A stretch of DNA of 64,000 bases from Cryptomeria japonica (Eukaryota > Streptophyta > Pinopsida > Cupressales > Cupressaceae). The notes below the pieces were generated by a model. The model had not been told where the DNA came from, searched no databases, and saw only the letters and a list, made by a program, of their open reading frames with translations. The stretch lies in contig NC_081406.1 of NCBI RefSeq assembly GCF_030272615.1, positions 242,177,718 through 242,241,717 of the forward strand, in the 5' to 3' direction. Within the stretch, counting starts at the first letter, position 1, and every line of letters begins with the position of its first letter. The translations under genes and the position numbers were made by a program. Positions 54,763 to 64,000 of the stretch are shown one piece after another.

Positions 54763-56299
54763 TGATAACTCAATGATGAACAATAAGTACCAAACCGATA
54801 CTGAGAGGGGGAGGGGGGGGTGAATCAGTACAATCACAAAAACTTTTCCTGAACCGGTTTGACTGCAAACACTACAAATGTCTGACAGACAGTAACACCG
54901 GTCTGAAATAGAGTGCAACCGGTAAAGCTAAGAATGATTGTGACAAGCATTAACCGGTTAATCACTTAGCTTTCCACTCAACTTAATACTACACTTCCAT
55001 TTCACCCTTATGCATGAATAAGTAATCTATCATCAAAAATATAATAACAACTAGCTCAGCATGATTTACCTTTAGACACAAATCACTTAAATCATCACAT
55101 GAAAAAAACTACACATGACACACAAATTTTTCACGTGGAAAACCAACTAGGAAAAACCATGGTGGGGATGAATACCCACAAGCTGCTTTTGAACTCTTTA
55201 GAAGTCCGCTCTGTTAGAAGCCTAGTCTGGTTAAAGACTGTTACAACAGGTTATGCTAGGAACCAATCCTGTTAGAGATCACCCAGTTAAGGGATGGCTA
55301 AATACCTGGTTAAGGGTTAAATCCAGTTAGAGGTTACCTTGTTAGAGGATTTCAAGAACTCAATGAGTTTGAGTCACCCTGTTAAAGGATTTACAACAAG
55401 CTGGTTAAAGCTACCCGGTTAAGGGATTTTCCAACTGTTGAAGTGGTTAAAGATCAACAAGTATTACAATGATCTGATAATAGCACTCAATGCCTAATGC
55501 AAATCCTCTTAAGTTCCTTCCTTCTGCACACACACTATGCAGGTATCATACCTCTTATCTAGTTTGGCAAGAATCACATATCTCTGCACTTAGATACACA
55601 CACACCATTTGCCAACAACCTCAACATGCAACACAACATCGACCTTATAGAAAATAGATAGGTCGGCAGCATAAACCCTAAACCCTAAACATTTAGGTTT
55701 ACCAATACAGTCGGTTCAATCCTGACCGTTAATCACATTGCATTTGACTACAATGGTCTTGAATAGATCTCAAGACATTTTCCATCATTCGTTCTTCACC
55801 GCTTCATGGAGGGGATAACCCATCACATGCTCTCCACCATTTACAGGGACTTCACACATTCTCGAGGTGGATAGGATCGATCTCCCTCATGCAAGATCCT
55901 TCACGCGCTCAAGCTGATGTGGCAACACGATCTGATCTTCATTATAATGCGAACTCATCACACAAGCTTTGAACACTTCAACCGAAAACCCTGAAGTTGA
56001 GACTACCAATTGGTAGTCATGCAAAACCTTCATATACCGGTTCTCATGCCAACATACCGGTTTACCTCAAACAAACATACCACTTCACCTTTTCACATAT
56101 ACCGGTTCTCACGTATACAGATTCTCGGTATCATACTGGTTCTCTTTGCTGGTTGCTTAACTTCAATTAACTTCAATATACCGATTCACTTCACAACAGA
56201 TTGTCATCAATAACAATAACCGGTTCACTCTCCAACATATTGACATCAATGACAACATACAATATCATCATGTCAACATATTATGCACAAATGCCAACA
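54763..56299 (-). repeat. Element D right (5') LTR
   Basis: 1537 bp. Same landmarks as the left copy: the tgaatcagta phrase, the hairpin block (55135-55160), gttaaag/tgttagag repeats, clustered ACCGGTT words at 56,030-56,225. Ends gccaaca. Confidence 0.93.
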
Positions 56300-56819
56300 G
56301 TTTGTGTGTCGATGTTGTTCCTGCATTATTAGAAAGTGGTGTATGTGAACAAGTGATTTATCATTTGGTGTTGAGTTCAAGGTGAGATTGGTGTTGTAAG
56401 ATAGACATCTATGCTTAATCAGAACTATAATCAGGCATTTGGAGATGCTATTCTTTCAGTTCACTTCTTCCGGATTGTAGTCTAAATCTTATTGTAAGTT
56501 GATGAGACTTCCCTGAGGCTTGTAGCTTTCTTGGCAAATATCTTTTGAGCAGTGAGATCTAGGTAGTGTTCCTGAATGCATGTGCATTCCCCATTGCAAT
56601 ATTTTCACATACTACTGTAGAGTATCATCTTATTGTGGGTAGGTTCCCACCGTGGTTTTTCCATGTCAAAATTCTTGGTGTTGTGTGTTGTATTATTAAT
56701 TTTCTTATCTATTTATTGTTGTAGTTTGTTAGATATGTTGTTGTGCTTAAGGTTTATTTAATTCCGGTGAAGACTGATTCACCCCCCCTCTCAGTCTTCC
56801 TTCTTTGTTGCTGCTAATA
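56300..56819 (+). repeat. Element E 5' LTR, second part
   Basis: Resumes gtttgtgtgtcgatg after D. Has a decayed form of the hairpin block (56652-56680), the phrase ttcaccccccctctcagtc (56779) and ends ctgctaata, two bases before the primer site. Confidence 0.85.
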
Positions 56820-56821
56820 AT

Positions 56822-56833
56822 TGGTATCAGAGC
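56822..56833 (+). promoter_or_regulatory. Element E primer binding site
   Basis: TGGTATCAGAGC, exact complement of the tRNA-Met end. Confidence 0.94.
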
Positions 56834-56875
56834 TAGATCCTCCAGTAGAAGCTTAATTGCTTGAGGAGATCTGGG

Positions 56876-57463
56876 ATGACAGCTCAAGGTATTCTCTTTA
56901 AGAAGGGCAGATCGAGGTTTGATGGAAGAAACTATACTATATGGAAGAACCGAATGGAGGTGCACTTTAAATGTCTTGTAGAAGATTACTAGAAGATTAC
57001 AAAGAATTCCTATGTTGTTGCTCAAAATGGACCATCTACTCCTGATGAGGTTAAGGAAGCATAATACAATATTAGAGCGAAGGAAGCATTGCTTAGTGCC
57101 CTAACTAATTTAGAGATGATAAATGTTATGGGACTTCAGACTGCTCATGAGATCTAGGAGAAGCTTGAAATTCTATATGAAGGTGATAAATAGGTAAAAG
57201 TTGCTAAGTTACAGAGTTTGAAAGGAAAATATGAGACATTGAAGATGGAAGATGATGAGAACATGCATTCCTTTATGGCTAAGGTGCATGATACTGTCCT
57301 AGGTATCAGATGTGTTGGTGGAAGCATTGAGAAAGATGAAATTGTTGCTAAGGTGCTGAGATCTTTGCCACCTGCCTATAAACACAAGGTTGCAACTATT
57401 GATGAGATCTAGAGTGTGACTACAGTGACAAGAGATATGTTGATTGGAAAGCTACTATTGATG
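56876..57463 (+). pseudogene. Element E gag, truncated
   Basis: ATG at 56876, then RSRFDGRNYTIWKNRMEVHF (DUF4219-like), KEALLSALTNLEMINVMGL, EKLEILYEGDK, KLQSLKGKYETLKMEDDENM and VLRSLPPAYKHKVATIDEI (UBN2). Five in-frame stops. The text leaves the family pattern at about 57,463, where E is cut. It is closer in type to the gag of D than to those of A and I. Confidence 0.85.
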
Positions 57464-58518
57464 TATTTAGCTACCTGAAGACATCAACATAGGGCTATGT
57501 TGGCATCTTAAGGGGGGCACCCATATTGCTCCCTTTTGTAGTATATTATACTATATTTTTGCATAACATTCTTACATGTCCTAAAAACGGGGAGTTCATT
57601 CTCATGACTAGAGGGAACAAACTATTACATGAGATGCTTTACACTCGAAACTAGACACAAAATTTTGATATATGTCTTAGACGGGGGTATACATCATCAA
57701 AACCAGAGAAAAATTCTTACATGAGATGTCCTCGAAACCATGCATGTATCTGGCATTCACCCCTTGGCATTCACACACATAGTCCCCTCTTGGCATTTTC
57801 ATGTATGTTACATGTCTTAAACAAGTTGATGCATGCTCAAAACCAGACAAAACATATTCTTAAATAGGGTGCTTCATACTTGAAACCAAACATCACTGGC
57901 ACACATGCATGAGGATGAATGGAACTAGCAGAATAGGGCTAGACTATTCCTACTCTCCTCCCAAACATATGTACCTAGATGTAAACATCTAGGGGCGAGG
58001 TATCTATGTTGTGTCTCATCATTCTTCTCACAGATCACTTGGAAAAACACATCTAGTGTGTATGCATACTCTAGTCTCTCCTCATGAACTCATAGTTTTG
58101 TTATTGATACTTCATGGATGATGCTTGTTTTTTCTCTTTTATGTGATCACTTGTGTTTGTGAGATGGTATTTTTCAAGAATGATATTAGTGGATGAGACA
58201 TTTTGATATTGAGGTCTCTTCGGCTAGTTGACTTGAGGTCTTATTTTGGTCTTTAGCTTTTGTTGGGTATCTATTTTGTCTTTACTTTTGTTTGCCTTTT
58301 TTCCTTTGTTTGGATTTTTTGTTTTTGTCTTGTTTTGTGTGCCCTTGCATATGTTTGAGTGAATTAAGATTCTAATATTGGTGGCTTGGTTCCTTGAAAT
58401 TAGTGATGTCTTATACTCCTTATGATTTTTCTCCATGTTCTTCCTCTTCATCTCTGTTTTGTTTACTTTATCATGAGTATTTGAGTAAGCTCATACTCTC
58501 TCTAAAGTGGTGTCTAAA
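57464..58518 (+). other. Element G 3' non-coding region
   Basis: Between the broken end of E and the right LTR of G. aaggggggcaccc at about 57,512 resembles a purine tract in gypsy 3' regions. 57,580-57,870 has loose repeats of a phrase like cttacatgagatg and ctcgaaac/ctcaaaacca. No protein signal (the minus frame 58451-58224 is Lys/Asn/Thr-rich and not coding). A clear polypurine tract before 58519 is not seen. Confidence 0.5.
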
Positions 58519-59765
58519 TGTAGCATCCTAAAATTGCACCCATTTTCAATTTTGACCATATTTGGGGCCCTCAACTTAGTATTCACATCCCTGTGCCTAA
58601 TTCAGGCCTGATTGTTCTTATACCATGCAAATTGGGCCTTGTTTTCACTTTATCCATCACATAACCCCCTTGCCCCAACCTTAAAAGGGAATAGGACCAG
58701 GGTGTGGTGCTTCGGTCCTCATTGGGACCAGGGCATGGTACTTTGGTCCTCATTGGGACTAGAGCTTGGTACTTTGGTCCCCATTGGGACCAGGGCGCCA
58801 CACTCTAGTCCCCCTTAATTGGGCCTCTCTTTTAACCCATCTTGCATCTTCAAAAAGGAGCAATAAATATCTCCCCATGTCGGCATATCTCAAAAAATTA
58901 ACATTATTTTCGACGAGAAAGTTTATAAGGAGGTTTTCTCCTCTCATTTGAAAAAAAGACAATGATAACACAAATATATAAGAGATCATAAGAGAAGGGA
59001 AAGATTATCATCATCAAGCATTGAAGCATTCATCAAGCATATCTAAAGGGGTCTTCAAGGCTACATTCTTCATTCATCAATTATGGAGCATAATTATATC
59101 ATTCCTTTGCAAGAATGTATGTGTGATTAGGGTTTTGTCATGTTCATGCCATTTTATACAGCATATGTGATTACATTCAAGAAGCAAAGGATCATTATCA
59201 TTCATTGCAGATTTAAGGTATATCTTTCCATCATTTTATTTTAGTATTTGCAATATTCCGCTCAAGGATGATTCCAAACTAGGGTTTGATTTAGACAAGC
59301 CCCTATTTCCAACCTATTTTCCTTTCTTTTTGTGTACAAGAAATAAGTATGAAGTTATACTCTTCAGAATATGCACTATTTGCAAAGATGAATCAACCCT
59401 GTTTCACGTGCAAAAAAGTAGAGGACTAGGGCGATTGGCACATCAGACTGACATTTTTGGGGATTTTTTAGGGATCAAATCCAAATCTACATATACTACT
59501 CAGATTTAGGTGGGTGTGAAAATTTGATGATTGTAGCTCACTATTTCCACATTTTTAGCTTCATTTCCAGCAGTTTTCCCTTATTTCAGCATTTCAACTC
59601 ACAAAAGGGAAAATAATTTCACACCCCCTTGAGTACGATTAGTATTTATTCCTTATCATCCTTGATTTGGGGTTGGATCTATTAGATTCATCCATCTTTT
59701 GAATGTAATAGAAAATTAGCGGTTTTGATTCCTCATGTTGGAAAACCTAATTTTTCGCTATTACA
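58519..59765 (+). repeat. Element G right LTR
   Basis: 1247 bp. tgtagcatcctaaaattg to tcgctattaca. About 96 bases longer than the left LTR, partly from two extra copies of the 31-bp unit. Confidence 0.82.
58689..58812 (+). repeat. 31-bp minisatellite in the G right LTR
   Basis: Four units with the pattern cattgggaccagggc, then tggtactttggtcct. The left LTR has only two (44341-44402). Confidence 0.88.
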
Positions 59766-61337
59766 ACACAAGGGAAAGTTATCTTCAATTTTACCAAATT
59801 TGCATCTACTACCCCATCATTAACATTATTCTTATTTTTGTTCAAAAAATGGGGTTTACCTTTCCCATTTGAGTCATCTTTGTTGTCCTTAAATAGTTTA
59901 ATGGTGTCTTGCTCAATAAGGACTTTCTCAACTGTCAATCCCTTTTCAACGAGTTCTTTAAAAGTAGAAAAACAAGATTTCCTTAGTTCATATCCAATAT
60001 CCTTGTTGACATTTTGAGTGAACATTTCAACCATCTGTTTTTGTGGGATATCATAAGAGCATCGACTAGCTAAAATTCTCCACCACTGTAAGAATGATGC
60101 AAAGGTCTCTCCATTTTTTACTTGGTATTACACAAGGTGGTAATTGACACATTTGTTTCAATATTGTATGAAAAGTATTGTGTGAAATCTTTTTCTAAAT
60201 CACTCCATGACTTGATTCTAGGTGGGATTTGGGAGAAGCATTCCATAGATTATCCACCTAAACTTTGTGGAAATAGTAACATCAAATATGTTTCCTCTCT
60301 TGCTACCTCAATGCATGTTGTGAAAACTTCTCTTATATGTGCCTTAGGATCTCCCTTGCCTCTAACTTGTCAAATTTTGGCTTCACAAAATGTGGAGGAA
60401 ACAGAGGCATTGGTATGCTCTTGTCAAATGGGCAAGGACATATACCCTTGATTGTGTAATCTTGCTTTGGTGTGCATGCATATCTGCCATTTGCTTTTGC
60501 AAATCCTTGAACTGTCATTGCAAGTCATTTTTAGGTGGTATCTTATCTCTTTGAGTTAGTCCGATGTCTGAGACACTAGGTGGAGGAGGAGGGATATAAT
60601 GTATGTGTGGATTATATTGGTTATACATGTGTTCATATGGAGGAGGAACATAGTTGTAGCTAGTGTATGGGCCACTTGGTATTGCATTATAATGAGGAGC
60701 ACTAGGCCTATGTTGATTGTACATATCATGAAGATGAGGGGTGTTATAAGTATGATCTTGAATGTTGCCCCCAAATCTAACACAAGGTCTCCTTGTGTCA
60801 TGACCTTGTGTATTCTCTTGTTGTTGAGAATGTATATTAGCATTTCTTCTCCATGAGACAGGACGAGCATGGGGTTGTTCATGAGAGTTTCTAGCAAAAT
60901 GAGAATGAGTATTGGTTACTTCTATTTTTTGAAACAAGGACGAGGGTTACTCAAGCATGAGAGGTTCTCTCCTATTACCACCATTATGTCCTCTATGATT
61001 TGCATTTTCTTGATTCACTTGATTAGGATCATCCTCCAAAATTTGTGACACATCAAAAAATGGGGTAATCTTGTTCCACTTTGTGCCATTACTCTCTTCT
61101 CATGGTTTCCTCAACCATTCTATTGAATCTTGGATCTATTATAGTCTCTTCAATGTTTGTGGAAGTGATGGATTCATTGTCATCATCTTTGTTCTCATTC
61201 TCTGGTGGATTATTGTGATTCTCAAAGTTTTGTGGGTTGTAAAATTCATCTTCATCAAACTCATAGGTACTAATGTTGAAAGATCTTAGAGCTTCCTCGG
61301 CTTCTATTATAGACTTTTGAAAATGGGTTTCAACCAT
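59766..61337 (-). pseudogene. Element F gag, first part
   Basis: The frame begins MVETHFQKSIIEAEEALRSF (61337), followed by an acidic Asn/Glu-rich stretch and EETIIDPRFNRMVEETMRRE, a stop, then the frame 60937-60515 with His/Gln/Asn-rich sequence and a Pro/Tyr-rich part (NYVPPPYEHMYNQY, YIPPPPPS). The capsid region lies at 60,330-60,040 with several shifts (LPPCVIPSKK, WRDL). The frame 60034-59747 reads MVEMFTQNVNKDIGYELRK, KGLTVEKVLIEQDTIKLF, as in gypsy gag before the zinc motif. It is cut at 59765 by element G and continues at 44174. Confidence 0.75.
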
Positions 61338-61641
61338 GAACAAAACCTTGGCTACAATGAAAGATGGAAGAAAAATGTGAAGACTATGGAAGACTAAAAA
61401 AGGAATATGAGATGGAATGAATCTAAGGTTATCTTGCAATGTCCAAGAGTGTAAGTCCAAGATAAGTGTGATCTATAGTAAGGTGTGGCTTCCAAAGAGA
61501 TGATAGATCTGTTGATGAGGTAAGTTGACCTTGACTAAAGAGAACTAAATGAGACCCAAGATGATAGATCTGATGTGGAAACCACTTAGTGATATGTTGT
61601 AGTATGATTGCAAGAGATGATGAGGACTACTAAACAACCTG
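61338..61641 (-). other. Element F 5' untranslated region
   Basis: Short stretch between the gag start and the LTR edge at 61642. It contains two nearly equal phrases agatgatagatctg (61498 and 61561). No primer site was recognised. Confidence 0.4.
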
Positions 61642-62500
61642 TAGACACCTAAAATTAATTAAATTAATATTTAATTAATTTAAGCCTATCAACATAATTA
61701 ATTAATTTAATTATGTTATCCTTATTCCTCTCAGAATCAATTAAATCTAATTTAATTAATCCTATCACTATTGTCCAATAATTAATTTATCAAATAAATT
61801 AATTATTCCCCTATTATTCTAAAGTCCCCTCCAATAATTATTTCCTCTAAACCCACTTAGTTAATTAATTTTAATTAATTAACCTAGTCATGTGATTCTT
61901 ACAAATCACTTTTTCTAATCTCATTAGCCTAATTAATCCTTCTAGAATCTCTCATAATCATGCTTATCATTATCCCTCAATTTTTAATTCCCACTCATGT
62001 CACATCAACATTGAGCCTCTCAAAGAAATTCAAATTTATTTGAATCCATCAATGCATCCTTATTTTGGAATTTTTAATTCCTCATTTTGAATTCAAATTT
62101 CTCCCCCCCTTTTCCAAGGAATTTTATATTCTTGTTTATTTTCCCAAGGCACCCTTGATCCATGCCTTCTATCTAAAATCAATCTCAACCCTTCATAATC
62201 AAATCAATCTTGGCCCTCCATTGGCCTCATCCAATCTATAAATTGGAGCCTATTGTCCTCACAAAGAATCCACTTCTCATGCATTGTCATGCTGCCTATT
62301 TATTCTCTCATCCTCTTCTAATCCTCTCTCAAATCTATCAAATTCATCATCCATCACTCAAATCCAATCCTATCAAATCCATCAATCTATCTTGTTGAGC
62401 ACAAAGGAGATAAATCCACATCCAAATCAATCAAAGGAGCACATCAAATGGAGCATCACCAAAGGGCGCCTTCAATTCATCAAGCTCAATCGGAAGGAGA
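61642..62500 (+). repeat. Gypsy-type LTR of element K
   Basis: TGTAGACACCTAAAATTAATT at 61642 is the same start as the F 3' LTR read on its own strand. AT-rich blocks with ttaattaa words (61,650-61,880) follow, and a TATA box CTATAAATTG is at 62236. No purine tract precedes it, so it is the 5' end of an element that runs right, in plus orientation. The LTR end is not resolved, and 62500 is a guess. Confidence 0.55.
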
Positions 62501-62739
62501 AGGTAAAATAGGAAGGTGAAATGATCTCTTGATGTTTTAGCATTTTCATGTTTGTTTCATTCTCATTTTGATCATTTGACCTTCTAATCTGTTTTCCCCT
62601 CTTCACAACCTTTTGAATCAAGTTTGAATGTGTGTATGAGGACTACAAATGGTGATTGAAAATGTGTGAAAAAGTCATGATAAATACTGGTTGACTAAAA
62701 ATGAAGCCCTAGGAGAAGCTGCCTTAGAAGCTCTTTGAT

Positions 62740-63065
62740 CTCAAAACATAGATGCATCATGAGTTCATAGATGCAGTTTTAACCCACTTATACGCAATTT
62801 CATAATTCATAGACGCGTTTTCACTATTGTTAATGTAATTCTCAATTATGATACACAGACACAATTCTATTATACATAGATGCGATTTATGAGCATAGAT
62901 GTAGTTTTTGACGATTTGACATTTTTTTCCAACTCTTATATGCAAATGCAAATATGTGGTGTTGTTCTACGTACACATGATTTTAAGTGTAAAAACCACA
63001 CAAAGAACAGACATAGATGCAACCAAAATGATCAAATGCGTGTTTTAATCAAACACAGATGCAAA
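62740..63065. repeat. Irregular array of ACATAGATGC-like words
   Basis: About nine copies of a word such as acatagatgca, tcatagacgcg, acacagatgca, spaced 20-60 bases. It is the complement-oriented counterpart of the array at 24535-24815. Confidence 0.55.
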
Positions 63066-64000
63066 TCTGAAAAATTTGTATAATTTTGTCCAAGTTTTTC
63101 AATTGATGAATGTGACCAAATCTTAATGTTGAATGTCTTATGACAAGAAAACACATCAAGCAATGAAGACACACTATTTGAAGGTGTTTTGTCAAATTTT
63201 GAGCGCAATGTGAATGTCCAATAGGTCGAATTAGCCCAATTTCCATGTGTCTAGCACAATCGAAGACACATCAAACACTTTCTTAGCCTAAGATCAATGT
63301 TCTCATGGTCATAACTTCAACCCACAACCTAGAATCTCCATCATCTCAAGTGTAGGGACAACTTGATGGGTGTATTAAATAATTTTGCCATTTTTTGTGA
63401 GTAGATAGCTAGGGGCCTGTAGGACTGGAAGGATGACCCTATCAACCTCTCCTTGAAAAGCTACAAGTAGCTTATGCTAAGCCTAGGATTTATGTCTCAT
63501 CTCATGGGATCCTTCCGATGAGTATCTTGGGGGGAAACCAACTATCCCCTTGTACTAAAATTATCGGGATGTTCAAATAAAATAAGGGTGGAACTCTCAT
63601 TTAAGGTGTCTAGTGGGGGAAATTCAACAGTCCTTAGTGTCTACCCATGCGAGGGTGGCTCATTTAAGAACCCATTCCCAATATTTGAGATTATTTTTAT
63701 GCATCTCACAGAAGTGTGGATATTGAGGGAAAACCGTTGGTGTAGATACATGTCACCAAGTTGTCGCCTCTTTCACCTACCGTATTAATTTATATAGGTT
63801 GAATAAAGTACTACTTGGGTTGTTACCTCTCATTTGGCCTAATGGGCTACTCAAGAGGAAGGCCCTTCTACCTATAGAATAAGATGATAATAATTTCTCT
63901 TACACCCAAGTTCTAATGGAAGGCAAGAGGAGAAGATACTTTTGTTATCACCTTTAGGGTTCTGAACATAAAGTGTGCAAAAAGCATAAGATGCTTCAAA
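63066..64000. other. Unassigned stretch at the right edge
   Basis: Possibly internal region of element K. No gag, pol or known motif. 63,510-63,790 is less AT-rich and has short frames up to 66 codons (63588-63788) with no family resemblance that I can see. Confidence 0.35.

Larger units (their letters stand above)
47769..56299 (-). mobile_element. Ty1/copia element D, complete, recently decayed
   Basis: LTRs at 47769-49274 and 54763-56299 (about 1.5 kb), a perfect primer site, a purine tract, and flanks GTTTT (47764-47768) and GTTTG (56300-56304), one base apart. The full domain order gag, knuckle, protease, gag-pre-integrase, integrase, RT, RNase H can be read with only a handful of stops and shifts. 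A 1.09-kb terminal-inverted-repeat element sits in the integrase. The RT type differs from that of A and I and agrees with C. Confidence 0.95.
47075..57463 (+). mobile_element. Ty1/copia element E, 5' part only, split by D
   Basis: A 1.2-kb LTR (47075-47768 and 56300-56819, split by D), a primer site (56822-56833) and the start of a gag. At about 57,463 the gag ends abruptly and G sequence resumes, so pol and the 3' LTR were lost. The LTR is of the same family as L at 21673. Confidence 0.85.
44175..59765 (+). mobile_element. Non-autonomous gypsy element G, host of element E
   Basis: Similar LTRs at 44175-45325 and 58519-59765 flank an internal region that, without E, is only about 2.8 kb. 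It holds an AT-rich leader, one degraded ORF with a G-patch-like end and a 3' non-coding part, and no protease, RT or integrase. Flanking bases ACATC (44170-44174) and ACACA (59766-59770) may be a decayed target duplication. The host reading frame (F gag) resumes on the other side. The plus orientation is inferred from the ORF and the G-patch-like phrase. Confidence 0.75.
22830..61641 (-). mobile_element. Ty3/gypsy element F, Tat-lineage, host of two nests
   Basis: Pieces on the minus strand from right to left follow gypsy order: gag (61337-59766 and, after insertion G, 44174-43603), protease (43257-42898), G-patch-like segment, RT, RNase H, integrase (to 38192), a 3' region holding an antisense plant mobile domain pseudogene, the polypurine tract and the 3' LTR. 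The RT has the NKACPKDNFPLPNID and SLMDGFYGYNQIKI signatures, and a second RNase H-like domain follows the first. In my knowledge these fit the Tat lineage (Ogre/Retand group), which also carries extra ORFs between pol and the 3' LTR. Insertions I (27905-37193) and G (44175-59765) split it. The 5' LTR was not found; the sequence at 61642 belongs to another LTR. The left end is approximate. Confidence 0.75.

Noticed and set aside
61642-61660. TGTAGACACC at 61642 as the 5' LTR of F
   Set aside because: For a minus-strand element the 5' LTR would read in the other direction here; the F 3' LTR starts with TGTAGACACC on the minus strand, so the orientation conflicts.
1-64000. tRNA, rRNA or snoRNA genes
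   Set aside because: Read for typical A/B box pairs and CCA-proximal cloverleaf arms by eye; the only tRNA-like words are the primer-site complements of the retroelements.

Overview
The window looks like gene-poor intergenic DNA from a very large plant genome. It is AT-rich and almost wholly built of LTR retrotransposons inserted into one another, with degraded plant-type Ty1/copia and Ty3/gypsy proteins, an L1-type ORF1 relic and a plant mobile domain relic. The style of the repeats (1-2 kb copia LTRs, Tat-lineage gypsy elements starting TGTAGACACC) reminds me of gymnosperms, but that is recall of style and not proof. The only possible host-gene piece is a short open stretch at 57-269 at the left edge. 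I saw no rRNA, tRNA or CRISPR array.

Layout. 1-744: possible last exon and 3' flank of an unidentified gene. 745 to about 11,800: copia-type element B (minus, gag only) split by a complete copia element A (minus, 5807-11140, TSD TACTT). 12,340-14,060: a copia gag relic (minus) and an L1 ORF1/DUF4283 relic (plus). 15,789-20,170: an LTR fragment and the 3' half of copia element C (minus). 20,170-21,670: unrecognised. 21,673-22,824: isolated copia LTR L (plus). About 22,830-61,641: Tat-lineage gypsy element F (minus) holding two large nests. 61,642 to the end: start of another gypsy-like element K (plus).

Inside F, from its 3' end (left) to its 5' end (right): the 3' LTR (to 24005) and polypurine tract; a plant mobile domain pseudogene lying antisense to F (25,268-27,151); the F 3' untranslated part interrupted by copia element I (minus, 27905-37193), which is itself interrupted by J (plus, 30575-34816); then integrase, dual RNase H, RT, G-patch-like segment, protease and gag. 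The F gag is split by gypsy element G (plus, 44175-59765). G holds copia element E (plus, from 47075), the E LTR holds copia element D (minus, 47769-56299), and the D integrase holds a 1.09 kb terminal-inverted-repeat DNA element (51921-53012, 4-bp duplication). That is five nested layers, with duplications or continuity of the host reading frame supporting the junctions.

The items most worth a second look are: J, a young element whose long, almost intact ORF encodes only gag and protease followed by an unrecognised acidic tail; the terminal-inverted-repeat element with its cluster of TTCG-centred palindromes; an RNA-hairpin candidate with a U-rich internal loop conserved in several unrelated LTRs; ABRE-type ACGTGGC hairpins in the LTRs of A and I; and the antisense plant mobile domain unit with its own TATA box and motif array. 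All divergence figures here are counts by eye.
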